Positions 33,855-42,600 of a stretch of DNA of 64,000 bases are shown piece by piece. The position numbers and the translations under genes are program-made. How positions within the stretch are numbered: the stretch's first letter is position 1; each line of letters opens with the position of its first letter. Origin of the DNA: UBA6049 sp965662345 (GTDB taxonomy: Bacteria > Bacteroidota > Bacteroidia > Flavobacteriales_G > Salibacteraceae); assembly GCA_965662345.1 (NCBI GenBank), contig CBFIHE010000009.1, positions 24,455-88,454 on the forward strand, given 5' to 3'. The notes below the pieces were generated by a model, which saw only the letters and a program-made list of their open reading frames with translations, had not been told where the DNA came from and did not search any database.

Positions 33855-34753
33855 TGGCTGTACTTAATCAAGACAGGTACCGAGAACTAGCACCAGAACA
33901 TGTATCCATATTTGGTCAACCATATTGGCTTGATGCCATATGCCCAAATACATGGGATGCCATTGTTATAGAAGGCCATAACTCATTAATTCTATGGCCT
34001 TATCATTTTAAAAAGAAATGGGGCTTTAAAGCCATGTTGATGCCAGAAGTTAGTTTGTTCATGGGGCCTTTTGTTCAAGGTATTCCTACTGCAACAGAAC
34101 TTGGAGAATTACTCAATCAACTTTCTGAATTTGACAAGATTGCTTACCAAACCCATCACGGTTTCAATCTCCCTGAGTTTCTTCCCTCGTCAGAATTCGG
34201 TTTTAAAAAACGCACCCATTATGAGTTGAACCCGAAACAATATCCAGAAGAGGATTACAATACACTTACCTCACGTAAGCTTAAAAAAAGAGCCGCAGAT
34301 GTACAGTTGACAAAAACTTTTAATCCCAATGCATTTATAGCCCTTTCAAGAGAATCGTACAAAGCGCAAGGGGTTGAAACCCCATTTAGTGAAGAAACCA
34401 TTCACCGTCTTATTCAAGTATGCAAAGAACAAAGCTGCGGCCATATCGTAGAAGCATATACGCCTTCAGGAGTTGCAGCAGCTGCTTGGATCGTATATGA
34501 CAAAAAAACCACTTACTATTTCTTGAGCGGAATTGACAGATCGCTTCCAGATTACGGTGCCATCGTGAAAATAATTCACCAGGCCATAAACGAAACATTT
34601 GAATCTAATAAGACCTTTAATTTCTACGGATCGGAAGTGCCTGGTGTTGCTCGGTTTATGCGTGGATTTGGTGCTCTACCCAGCTACAGCTACCTGCTTG
34701 AATATACGGGGAGCCCAGTTGTGAAAATCGCAGATAAAATCAGAAACCGCTAA
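33854..34753 (+). CDS. GNAT/FemAB-like acyltransferase
   Basis: A 299-residue cytoplasmic protein resembling the Acetyltransf_6/FemAB class: a short N-terminal recognition part (G-Q-P-Y-W-L-D-A, residues 21-28) and a core with S-C-G-H-I-V-E-A and F-Y-G-S-E-V-P-G-V-A-R-F-M-R-G-F-G-A, seen in exopolysaccharide-associated aminoacyl/acyl transferases. It starts with TAATG overlap on the beta-barrel gene and ends with a 4-bp convergent overlap on the decarboxylase gene. Substrate not predictable; a surface-polymer modification is suggested by the neighbours. Confidence 0.7.
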   Translation: MAVLNQDRYRELAPEHVSIFGQPYWLDAICPNTWDAIVIEGHNSLILWPYHFKKKWGFKAMLMPEVSLFMGPFVQGIPTATELGELLNQLSEFDKIAYQTHHGFNLPEFLPSSEFGFKKRTHYELNPKQYPEEDYNTLTSRKLKKRAADVQLTKTFNPNAFIALSRESYKAQGVETPFSEETIHRLIQVCKEQSCGHIVEAYTPSGVAAAAWIVYDKKTTYYFLSGIDRSLPDYGAIVKIIHQAINETFESNKTFNFYGSEVPGVARFMRGFGALPSYSYLLEYTGSPVVKIADKIRNR

Positions 34754-35991
34754 GACCAAAAATGCACCACGTCTTCGTCTCTTTCTTTTGCCTTTAAAAC
34801 AGATAGTTCACTGCCCATTTTAGCCAATACCTTTGGAAATGCCCTACTGCAGTGCTTGCTCCAAAGAGCAAATGAGTTAGCTCCAGTATCGCTTATTAGC
34901 AACCAGTCTCCTGGGTTGGCACTAACTAGTTCAATATCTCTGAAAGGAAAGTCTCCTCCAAAGCATAACGGACCTGCTACATGGGTTTTTATAGTAGAAG
35001 TATCAGCGAGTTCTGCGTTAGATCTATAAATACTAAGCTTATGCGACCACTTACCTTCTTGGTAGCTTTCCCTTAACAGAATGTCCGCTCCACTATGGGT
35101 AATTAAAACCTGAAGGTCTTCCTCTTCTTTTACATATTCAATTCTAGAGGCTATCCACCCGCCATGCGCATGGGTATATCTTCCAAATTCTGTGAGCATT
35201 TCAAAAGTACCATCCCACAATTCTGGGCATGACTCCCTAAGTAGGTTTGCGTAAGAAGAAATCTCAAATGGCTCACCAGAATAATTTACTGGGAAACCGC
35301 CACCAATATTTATCCTCTTAATTCTTTTAGAACCAATGCTTTTATTCATCTTCAAAGCCAAATCAACAACACGTCTTATTCCTTTGACTTGATTTTCTAG
35401 AGCGCCAAATTGAGAGCCTTGATGAATATGTAAATCTTGGATGTTAGGATTTGCTTCTACAGCATTGATTAGTTCCGCCTCGCGTTGATGCCAAATACCA
35501 AACTTACCAGACTTACCAGAAACATCTAACACAGGGTCTGATGCCGTTTTATAACCCACTGTGATTCTAAGCCCCATTCGAAGATTATGGTGTACTGGAT
35601 ACCTTTCAAGCTCTTCCAATGAATCTATATTCACGGTAGAATCATGAGCATGCTCCAACATCCAGGCAATTTCACTCCTTGTTTTGACTGGGGAGTCAAA
35701 AACAATATCTTCTGGTTTAAAGCCAGCGTAAAGCGCCAACTTTACCTCTTGTAGAGAAGCTGCTTCTGCGAGAAAACCGCGTTTCTGAATAAAAGATAAA
35801 ACTCCTGCTAATGGATTCGATTTGATGGCTACTGCATGCCTACAATGACTCGGAAAATGCTTCTGAAGCGAATTCAATCGATTATCAAGCACATCAAAAT
35901 CTTGAACAATTACTAAGTCGTCTGATTCATCAATTAAATCAGACTCCATAAAGCGTTTCAGCATAGCTGCCTGCTCAGCAGCGGATATCAT
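34750..35991 (-). CDS. fold-type III PLP decarboxylase, DapDC-like
   Basis: A 413-residue alanine-racemase-fold PLP enzyme. The PLP lysine is in A-V-A-I-K-S-N-P (about residue 53), H-I-H-Q-G-S-Q-F and N-I-G-G-G-F-P are the usual substrate and phosphate loops, E-F-G-R replaces E-P-G-R, and the partner-subunit cysteine is in G-P-L-C (where diaminopimelate decarboxylase has C-E-S-G-D, here C-F-G-G-D). Residues for decarboxylation therefore look present, but substrate specificity is not that of standard LysA. It overlaps the stop of the PLP enzyme upstream by 4 nt, so they likely act in sequence on one amine. Function of the pair unknown. Confidence 0.8.
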   Translation of the reverse strand: MISAAEQAAMLKRFMESDLIDESDDLVIVQDFDVLDNRLNSLQKHFPSHCRHAVAIKSNPLAGVLSFIQKRGFLAEAASLQEVKLALYAGFKPEDIVFDSPVKTRSEIAWMLEHAHDSTVNIDSLEELERYPVHHNLRMGLRITVGYKTASDPVLDVSGKSGKFGIWHQREAELINAVEANPNIQDLHIHQGSQFGALENQVKGIRRVVDLALKMNKSIGSKRIKRINIGGGFPVNYSGEPFEISSYANLLRESCPELWDGTFEMLTEFGRYTHAHGGWIASRIEYVKEEEDLQVLITHSGADILLRESYQEGKWSHKLSIYRSNAELADTSTIKTHVAGPLCFGGDFPFRDIELVSANPGDWLLISDTGANSFALWSKHCSRAFPKVLAKMGSELSVLKAKERDEDVVHFWS

Positions 35992-37385
35992 TCCTGTTCG
36001 TAGTTTTTAGCAGCCTCCTTAATAATCTCTATCACTCGTCTTTCTAGGTCAGAATCAATGCCAGACTTAATCATATGCCTTATACTGTAAGACCCTAAGG
36101 CCAATCGGATGAACGCTTTATTCAAATATTTTACGGGCTGACCAATAATCAACTTGGTATTTCCGTTAAGTCCTGTATGCTCCGTTAAACTTATTTTTTT
36201 GTAAACCTCACGCAACTCAGGCTCAGAGTAATAGGTCCCATCTGACTTCTTCAAACGGAAAGAGATGATGGTTTTATTGGTGATTTCACCATCAGGCATT
36301 AATTCAAAAACATCGTTATTGGCAGAAAGCTCTCGAATGATTAAATCATACCAGTTATTCATAACCTCCATCACTTCACTAACGGAGAATTCAGAGATTT
36401 GAGCCATCTCGTAAATAGCTGCTTCCCAGCGAAGCAATAGGCCTTTATTATTGAAATCTCTAAAGTGCTTTCTCATCCAAGGTAGAGCAGCGGGAATATC
36501 GTTCTTGGAAAACACCTTAGCAAATGGCTCATAAACTGAAGCATCTCTGTCTTGTGGAAGCGTATCCAAAAACTTCTTTGGCACCAGAAGTGCACCGCAG
36601 TAAGGAGGCGCCTGATAAAATTTAGAACCAGTAATCATCACCATCGCTCCCAAGCCTATTAGTCTGTTTACCAAGTCACTGGGCGCTCGCAACTGACACA
36701 TATCAATCACCCAAATAGGGTTCCCAGGGGACCTAGGAATAATAGTAACGTTATCTTCTATCCCACTCTTACTACCAATAACCAAATTACCGATAACAGA
36801 GGGTTCATTCTCCAATTCCTTGAGCTTCTCTACCAAAGCTGCTCTGTGGTTAAGGATGTTCCCATTCTCATCCCTAGCATCAAAGTAGTACGTGTTTACA
36901 TCACATTGGTCAGAAAGCTTTTCTCCCTTGGAGACCTTTTCGCCAAACTGACTTAACTCGGCAAAGTACCTACCACTTGCAGCATTAGGTGTTCCAGACC
37001 CTAGCTCTTCTGGGCATGTAACCAAGTTGTGGATGGGTTTGCCAGGATTCAAGATAGACGCAAACAACAAAGAATAGTAATTCAATCCTGTTCCAGACGG
37101 AGCAAAGAATACTTCAAACTCTCCATCAATAGAAGCTCCTGCTAACTCTTTAATAGCGCTGCGCTGTCTCTCAACTTCTTTCTCAAAGTTTGAATCGTTC
37201 ACCCGATTAGAAACCTCTGCTAAGTGGGCATAACTTTCAACGTTTAACGTATTGCAGGTACATGACCCTCTGAACAGGGTATCGGTATATTTTGCAGGGT
37301 TGATAAAATTCTTATTCAACCCGTTATCTTTCAATAAAATGCGTTCATCTCCTCCTGAGGTTAGAAGACCTGATAAATCACTCAT
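35988..37385 (-). CDS. fold-type I PLP enzyme, aminotransferase class V-like
   Basis: A 465-residue enzyme with a PLP-binding pattern: an S-G-T-G loop (about residue 97), an aspartate in W-V-I-D-M-C for the pyridine nitrogen, and a G-S-K-F lysine (about residue 255). No standard family matches confidently. Adjacent, 4-nt overlapping, is a decarboxylase-like PLP enzyme, a combination seen in amine and siderophore biosynthesis. It starts at ATG 37385 with a -7 element (TAGTTTTG, 37408-37415) 22 nt upstream. It could be an aminotransferase, desulfurase or a beta-replacement enzyme. Confidence 0.7.
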   Translation of the reverse strand: MSDLSGLLTSGGDERILLKDNGLNKNFINPAKYTDTLFRGSCTCNTLNVESYAHLAEVSNRVNDSNFEKEVERQRSAIKELAGASIDGEFEVFFAPSGTGLNYYSLLFASILNPGKPIHNLVTCPEELGSGTPNAASGRYFAELSQFGEKVSKGEKLSDQCDVNTYYFDARDENGNILNHRAALVEKLKELENEPSVIGNLVIGSKSGIEDNVTIIPRSPGNPIWVIDMCQLRAPSDLVNRLIGLGAMVMITGSKFYQAPPYCGALLVPKKFLDTLPQDRDASVYEPFAKVFSKNDIPAALPWMRKHFRDFNNKGLLLRWEAAIYEMAQISEFSVSEVMEVMNNWYDLIIRELSANNDVFELMPDGEITNKTIISFRLKKSDGTYYSEPELREVYKKISLTEHTGLNGNTKLIIGQPVKYLNKAFIRLALGSYSIRHMIKSGIDSDLERRVIEIIKEAAKNYEQE

Positions 37386-37407
37386 GAGTATATGCTAATT
37401 TAATCAT

Positions 37408-37415
37408 CAAAACTA
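37408..37415 (-). promoter_or_regulatory. -7 promoter element of the PLP enzyme pair
   Basis: TAGTTTTG on the minus strand, 22 nt before the ATG at 37385. Confidence 0.5.
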
Positions 37416-37530
37416 CATATTCTTACTCGCATGGTAGGAGTACATAGCCCATGGAAATCGCAAACTGAAAAAGAATATAACAAATTGACCCTTTAATTTG
37501 GAAAATATCTCTTTTGTCAACACTTATCGC

Positions 37531-37538
37531 TAATCTTG
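37531..37538 (+). promoter_or_regulatory. -7-like element of the flippase gene, apparently leaderless
   Basis: TAATCTTG (one mismatch from TAnnTTTG) ends 6 nt before the ATG at 37545. Confidence 0.4.
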
Positions 37539-37544
37539 TTTTGA

Positions 37545-39020
37545 ATGGGCATTGTACAACAACAGGGCATTCTTGCTTCCATTGGTAATTACACAGGTGT
37601 TATCCTCGGATACCTCAACATGGTAATATTTTACCCTAATGTTCTGGGGGCAGATGAGTTTGGCGTAGTAAGACTCTTAGTGGCTTCTGCCACCGTACTT
37701 GCTCAATTTGGCGAGATGGGCTTAGGCTCAGCTGTTATACGATTCTTTCCACGCTTTCGGAATTCTCCTGAATTTAAAGCTTCGCTTTTCTCCATTATTC
37801 TCTTGGCTTCTATTTTCACCAACCTACTCCTTCTGGCTGGAATGCACTTCTTTAGGGAAGAGGTAAATGAGTTGTTTAGTAAGGGCTCTGCATTATTTAA
37901 TGTTTATTACCTCGAATTGATTGTAATGACCATTGGCGTTGCTTTTAGCGAAATACTCTTTGGAATTGCAAGAGCACAATTAAAAAATATAACCCCTGTT
38001 TTCATACGAGAGCTGCTCCTTAGAGTTGTACAAACCGTACTTATTGGTATGGTTTACACCAATGTGCTCTCTTTTGAAGCTTTTTGTTTTGTGTTTGCAT
38101 TAACCTACCCTATGCAAGGTATTCTAATGCTGGGCGTGCTAATAACTCAAAAACGCTTCTCGCTAGCGTGGTCAAAAGAGAAATGGCCAGAGAAAAAAAC
38201 GGTAGTCTTTAAATATGCCTCCTTCATGGCTTTGATGCGGATACCAAACGGAGCTACTGTACATATTGATGTAATCATGATTGGCGCACTCGTAGACCTT
38301 AAAAGTGTGGCTATTTACAGTATTGCTATCTTCTTGGCTAACATTATCATGATTCCGGCAAGAACAATTAATCAAATAGCTATGCCGTTAGTTTCGAGAG
38401 ACCTAGAAGCGAATAACCTAGAAAAGGTATCACTGTTATTTGGTCAGTCGGTTTCTGCATTACTCGTCATTTCTGGATTGCTCTTCATAGGTATGAACAC
38501 AGGTATTGAAGTACTTTCGTATTTTACCAAAATAGAAGGTATTGAAGAAGTTAGCTTACTCACATTTATTTTAGGAGCTGGCAAACTAATAAATGCTGGA
38601 AGTGGTGTGAGTTGGACCATTTTGAATCAATCTGATTACTATAGAAGAAGCTTTGTAATTAGTATCCTATTTGTTCTTTTTTCAATCGTTGCGAATTACA
38701 TTTTGATTCAGAAATACCAAATCTTGGGAGCAGCTCTTGCTACCTCTGCCTCGTTCCTTTTTTATGCTGCCATTAAATTATTTGCCTTAAAAAAATGGTT
38801 GAATGTTGGTACACGTTTAGTCCAACCCATTCTTTTTTTGGTTTTCATCATTATATGGGTAGGACTCCTAAAAGAGTTTATTCCAGGAGACTCCATCACA
38901 TTAGTCTCTTTACGAGTTGCAGCAGCATTGATTCCTGTACTTTTGGCATTATTTAAATGGAATATTTCACCAGAGATTACAACGGCAGTGCACTCTTTCG
39001 TGAAGAAACTTAACAAATAG
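37545..39020 (+). CDS. Wzx-like polysaccharide flippase
   Basis: A 491-residue integral membrane protein with about 12-14 hydrophobic helices and the polysaccharide biosynthesis/MATE-superfamily profile (N-terminal G-I-V-Q-Q-Q-G-I-L-A-S-I-G-N-Y, then F-G-V-V-R-L and E-M-G-L-G-S-A-V). Wzx-type proteins move lipid-linked oligosaccharide repeats to the periplasm. It heads a plus-strand run with the asparagine-synthase-like gene (16 nt gap), the sulfotransferase (4-nt overlap) and the PIG-L deacetylase, so a glycan-assembly role is reasonable. Substrate unknown. Confidence 0.82.
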   Translation: MGIVQQQGILASIGNYTGVILGYLNMVIFYPNVLGADEFGVVRLLVASATVLAQFGEMGLGSAVIRFFPRFRNSPEFKASLFSIILLASIFTNLLLLAGMHFFREEVNELFSKGSALFNVYYLELIVMTIGVAFSEILFGIARAQLKNITPVFIRELLLRVVQTVLIGMVYTNVLSFEAFCFVFALTYPMQGILMLGVLITQKRFSLAWSKEKWPEKKTVVFKYASFMALMRIPNGATVHIDVIMIGALVDLKSVAIYSIAIFLANIIMIPARTINQIAMPLVSRDLEANNLEKVSLLFGQSVSALLVISGLLFIGMNTGIEVLSYFTKIEGIEEVSLLTFILGAGKLINAGSGVSWTILNQSDYYRRSFVISILFVLFSIVANYILIQKYQILGAALATSASFLFYAAIKLFALKKWLNVGTRLVQPILFLVFIIIWVGLLKEFIPGDSITLVSLRVAAALIPVLLALFKWNISPEITTAVHSFVKKLNK

Positions 39021-39036
39021 GATTCACCTCTTTTAC

Positions 39037-40890
39037 ATGAGTACATTTATAGGAGTCATAGCTAAGGACGGAAAACCTCTACCAATTAGAGATTTCTTAT
39101 CCATGGTTCGTTTATCTGATAATAAGCATAATGCTGAGTTTTTTACGGGTATCCGTAAAGACTTAACAACAACTTTAGTTGATGTCAAAGCCGACCCCGT
39201 GAATTTTCAAGATTTAATGGGAATTTGCTTTTTGGGGTTGAGTGCTTCTGAACTTGAGCAGAATGAACCATCGAGCAATACCTCAAGCTCCTGTACAACA
39301 CTATTTGATGGAGAAATCTACGCATACAACGGAAGAGATTTAGATGAGCTAGAAAACTATCCTGATTTCTTATCTCAAAGATACCAAGCAGAGCAAACCG
39401 ACTGCTTCAGTAAAATGAATGCTCAGTTTCTAGCGCTGCTGATAGATAGTAAAAAAGAGCAGATTATTCTTGCTAGAGATAAGCATGGAAGTAAAAGCGG
39501 CTTTTACCATGATTCTTCTTCATACCTCTCATTTGCTAACTCTTCTCGGTTTCTGCTGAAAAGCCCAGGGTACCGAACTGTTATTGATGAAGAAGGCTTT
39601 TGGAACAACTTGAGTTTTCCAGCCCCACCACAACCACTCACAGTATACAGTGATATCAAAGCTTTAGAAAGAGGGCACTACCTTAAGATTGGAAAGAGCA
39701 TTGATGTAATTAAGTACTACGAAATTCCATACCGAATTCAAGAAGACTTGGATGAGTTTGAAGCTGGGCATTTAATTGATGATGCCATGAAAAAGGCTGT
39801 CAAACGCAGAACTAAAGGAAAAGCCACAATAGGAGCTCCCATTAGTGGTGGAGTAGACTCCCCTTACATCTGTGCACATGCCTCAAACTACGTGAGCAAT
39901 ATGGATGTTTACACATTCAGCTTGAAAGATCCTGCATTTGCGGCAATGAATGAACATGAGAAAGCTTCTCTTACTGCAAAGAAGTATGGTCTGAATCATC
40001 ATGTAAAGTTTTATGAAGTATCTGATCTGCTAGAAGACTACGATAAAATTGTACGTATGTATGAGCAGGTAGGAAATAACTTTGGCACATACTACTATGT
40101 TGCCAAACAAGCAGCCGAACTTGGTAATGGAGTAATTCTAACAGGCTTAGCAGCCGATGAAAGCCATGGTGGATTTCACTATTTCAAGTACATCAAGCTT
40201 TGGCAGGCAATCAAACTTTTTCCTGCCATTACGAATCTTATACCTAGAGGGTACAACGCGTCTTTGGAAGACTTGAAAAACTTATCGTTAGCAACTACCA
40301 TAGATGACTATTACGCCCATGCTTTCAGTAATTTAAAAGAGAGAGAAAAGCAATTGGTATTCCCAAGTATAAAAGGATTCCATTCACACAGTACCATTCA
40401 TAACCTTTACAACACAGAAAATAGGAATTTTACAGATGATGTAGAAGGCCTATTGTACTTTATGTTCGCTAACGTACCTAACCATCACCTTTATCGCTTT
40501 GAGCAATTTTCAAATTTCTTTGGTTTAAAAGTTAGGCATCCATTCCTTGATGATGATGTGGTTGAAGCAGCTTTCAAGATTCCAAGCATCTGGAAGGTAA
40601 AAGGCGATGTTAGGAAGATTGCGCTGAAACGAGCAGCAGAACCTTATTTACCTAAAGAATCTTTAGTTAAGAAAAAATTAGGGCTCACAATCCCTTTAGG
40701 CACATGGCTTAACAATGATTTATCTGAATTTACAAGCACTCACCTAGAAAGTCTTAAGAAACGAGAATTGGTCAGTGCAAAAGGGGTTGACTACATTTAC
40801 AACACCTATCGTAATATCAAGCCCGCTAAAGTCATGAAATTGATTATGACTGAGCTTTGGTTTAAAAACTTTATGGATAAATATTCATGA
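39037..40890 (+). CDS. asparagine-synthase-like amidotransferase lacking the glutaminase cysteine
   Basis: A 617-residue protein with the asparagine synthetase B layout: an N-terminal Ntn-hydrolase-like half (about 1-200, with F-D-G-E-I-Y-A-Y-N and L-A-R-D-K-H-G-S-K) and a C-terminal ATP-pyrophosphatase half with I-S-G-G-V-D-S. The catalytic Cys2 of glutamine-using enzymes is replaced by serine (M-S-T-F-I-G-V), so glutamine hydrolysis is unlikely. Such variants make amides from ammonia or another amine, or ring-closing amides. It lies with sulfotransferase, PIG-L deacetylase and Wzx genes, arguing for a role in modifying a carbohydrate or small molecule rather than making asparagine. Confidence 0.8.
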   Translation: MSTFIGVIAKDGKPLPIRDFLSMVRLSDNKHNAEFFTGIRKDLTTTLVDVKADPVNFQDLMGICFLGLSASELEQNEPSSNTSSSCTTLFDGEIYAYNGRDLDELENYPDFLSQRYQAEQTDCFSKMNAQFLALLIDSKKEQIILARDKHGSKSGFYHDSSSYLSFANSSRFLLKSPGYRTVIDEEGFWNNLSFPAPPQPLTVYSDIKALERGHYLKIGKSIDVIKYYEIPYRIQEDLDEFEAGHLIDDAMKKAVKRRTKGKATIGAPISGGVDSPYICAHASNYVSNMDVYTFSLKDPAFAAMNEHEKASLTAKKYGLNHHVKFYEVSDLLEDYDKIVRMYEQVGNNFGTYYYVAKQAAELGNGVILTGLAADESHGGFHYFKYIKLWQAIKLFPAITNLIPRGYNASLEDLKNLSLATTIDDYYAHAFSNLKEREKQLVFPSIKGFHSHSTIHNLYNTENRNFTDDVEGLLYFMFANVPNHHLYRFEQFSNFFGLKVRHPFLDDDVVEAAFKIPSIWKVKGDVRKIALKRAAEPYLPKESLVKKKLGLTIPLGTWLNNDLSEFTSTHLESLKKRELVSAKGVDYIYNTYRNIKPAKVMKLIMTELWFKNFMDKYS

Positions 40891-41924
40891 TTTGTTTAGT
40901 TGGTGGATGCCCGAGTTCAGGAAGTACACTGCTCTCAGACCTGTTGGATAGTACCCCATTCACAGCATCAGGTCCTGAGCTTGAGTTCTTTTGCAACCCT
41001 AGTATCTATGATTTTGAAGCGTACAAAAAAAAACAAAGGAGAACAGGTAAGCTCTTTCCCGTTCGGTCTACCGGGATTTACTTTAGAAGCGATTTTCTCA
41101 ATGCCTACGGGTTCACCCATAAAGAATGGGTGAACTTAATTCGTACGTCTAAATCTTTACCCCACTTTACGGAGGCGTTTACCCAACGTTTCTTGGCATT
41201 CAGGCAAAAAGAAACTCAAGGCATCGTATTTGAAAAAACGCCCCAGAATACCAACTGTATTGGAGAGTTTTTAGATGCATTTCCAGATGCATACTACCTG
41301 CACATAGTGCGAAACCCAGCAAACGTATTTTCATCATTGAGAAAAAGAAACTTTGGCACTTACACGGCAGGTGCTACTTGGCTGCTGTATGCTGCTAAAG
41401 CTAAAGTCTTTGCGAATCACCCTAGATTTATCAAAATCTCTTATGAAGAGTTAATATCAAATCCTTTCACTAGTGTAGAAAGACTTCTCGATAAAATTAT
41501 GCCAGATTTCAACATTTCAGCTAATGAAATCAAGCTCAATTTTGAGAATAATACATACCGGCAAAATGTATCTGGCATTTCAACCTGGGAAAACCAGAAC
41601 AGAACTTCTGTTAATTCAACACAAAAAACCATTTCAAACCAAGAGATGGAGCTTTTAGGTAGTTTTTTAACGTACAAAGTAGGGTCGCAATATGCCTCAA
41701 CTTTTAGCCTAGAACAGCTATCGTTTAAACAAGCCATGCAGCAAAACGGATATGACTTTTTATTAGAGGAGTTAGGCAAAATCACTCCACGTAGTTTTGA
41801 AAAAAGGAATGGATTAGAAAACAAAAAGCTCATCACCAAATGGATAAAAGGATTTGTTTCTGGAAACTACTCTTTTACAGATCTAACCAAGATGTTCAAC
41901 ACCCTTGAATTGGTAAAAGGGTAA
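40887..41924 (+). CDS. sulfotransferase family protein
   Basis: A 345-residue cytoplasmic sulfotransferase. The 5'-phosphosulfate loop is G-C-P-S-S-G-S-T-L-L-S (residues 7-17), and a 3'-phosphate element H-I-V-R-N-P-A-N-V-F follows near residue 135, the PAPS-binding pattern. It would transfer sulfate from PAPS to a hydroxyl or amine on a sugar, lipid or small molecule. The start overlaps the preceding asparagine-synthase-like gene by 4 nt (ATGA), evidence that the two are made together. PAPS synthesis genes are not in this window. Confidence 0.87.
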   Translation: MICLVGGCPSSGSTLLSDLLDSTPFTASGPELEFFCNPSIYDFEAYKKKQRRTGKLFPVRSTGIYFRSDFLNAYGFTHKEWVNLIRTSKSLPHFTEAFTQRFLAFRQKETQGIVFEKTPQNTNCIGEFLDAFPDAYYLHIVRNPANVFSSLRKRNFGTYTAGATWLLYAAKAKVFANHPRFIKISYEELISNPFTSVERLLDKIMPDFNISANEIKLNFENNTYRQNVSGISTWENQNRTSVNSTQKTISNQEMELLGSFLTYKVGSQYASTFSLEQLSFKQAMQQNGYDFLLEELGKITPRSFEKRNGLENKKLITKWIKGFVSGNYSFTDLTKMFNTLELVKG

Positions 41925-41961
41925 CCTATAATTTTCTACTATTGTCTAAAGCCAAAGAAGA

Positions 41962-42600
41962 ATGAACCCAAACATTAAACGTGTACTTATTCTAGCCCCG
42001 CATCCAGATGACGGAGAATTTGGCTGTGGAGCTACCCTTCATAAATTTACAGACAACGGTGCTCACGTGAAGTACATGGCATTTTCACCATGTACGGAAT
42101 CTGTTCCTGATGGATTTCCAAAAGACATCTTGTACAAGGAACTCCGAAAAGCAGCGGAAAAACTGGGCATAGCCGATGAAGACGTACATACCTATGATTT
42201 TCCCGTTAGATACTTAAGCGACCATAGGCAAGCTATTCTAGAGGAGCTTGTTAAAATGAAACGTTCATTTAGTCCTGATTTGGTTTTTATGCCAAATAGT
42301 GTGGATATTCACCAAGACCACTCCACTATTCATAAAGAAGGCTTGCGTGCATTCAAGCATACCCGTATTTTAGGATATGAACTTCCATGGAACGATGTTG
42401 CTTTTCCTAACCGCTTTTACGTCCAATTAAAACGAGAAAACATCACGCAGAAAGTCGAGGCTATTAATTGCTACGCGTCACAGAGCTTCAGAAATTACAA
42501 AACAGAAGATTTCTGGTATGGCTTGGGTAAAATACGTGGTGTTCAGATAAACTCAGACTATGCAGAAGCTTTTGAAGTTATCCGTTGGATTCTAGACTAA
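41962..42600 (+). CDS. PIG-L family deacetylase
   Basis: A 212-residue zinc-dependent N-deacetylase. It has the metal motif A-P-H-P-D-D-G-E-F-G-C-G (residues 12-23) and a second ligand region H-Q-D-H (about residue 115), both expected for the LmbE/PIG-L fold. Substrates in the family include GlcNAc-containing molecules and amides; here a deacetylated aminosugar that is then sulfated or amidated is plausible. Its last 23 bp overlap the convergent propeller gene. Confidence 0.9.
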   Translation: MNPNIKRVLILAPHPDDGEFGCGATLHKFTDNGAHVKYMAFSPCTESVPDGFPKDILYKELRKAAEKLGIADEDVHTYDFPVRYLSDHRQAILEELVKMKRSFSPDLVFMPNSVDIHQDHSTIHKEGLRAFKHTRILGYELPWNDVAFPNRFYVQLKRENITQKVEAINCYASQSFRNYKTEDFWYGLGKIRGVQINSDYAEAFEVIRWILD

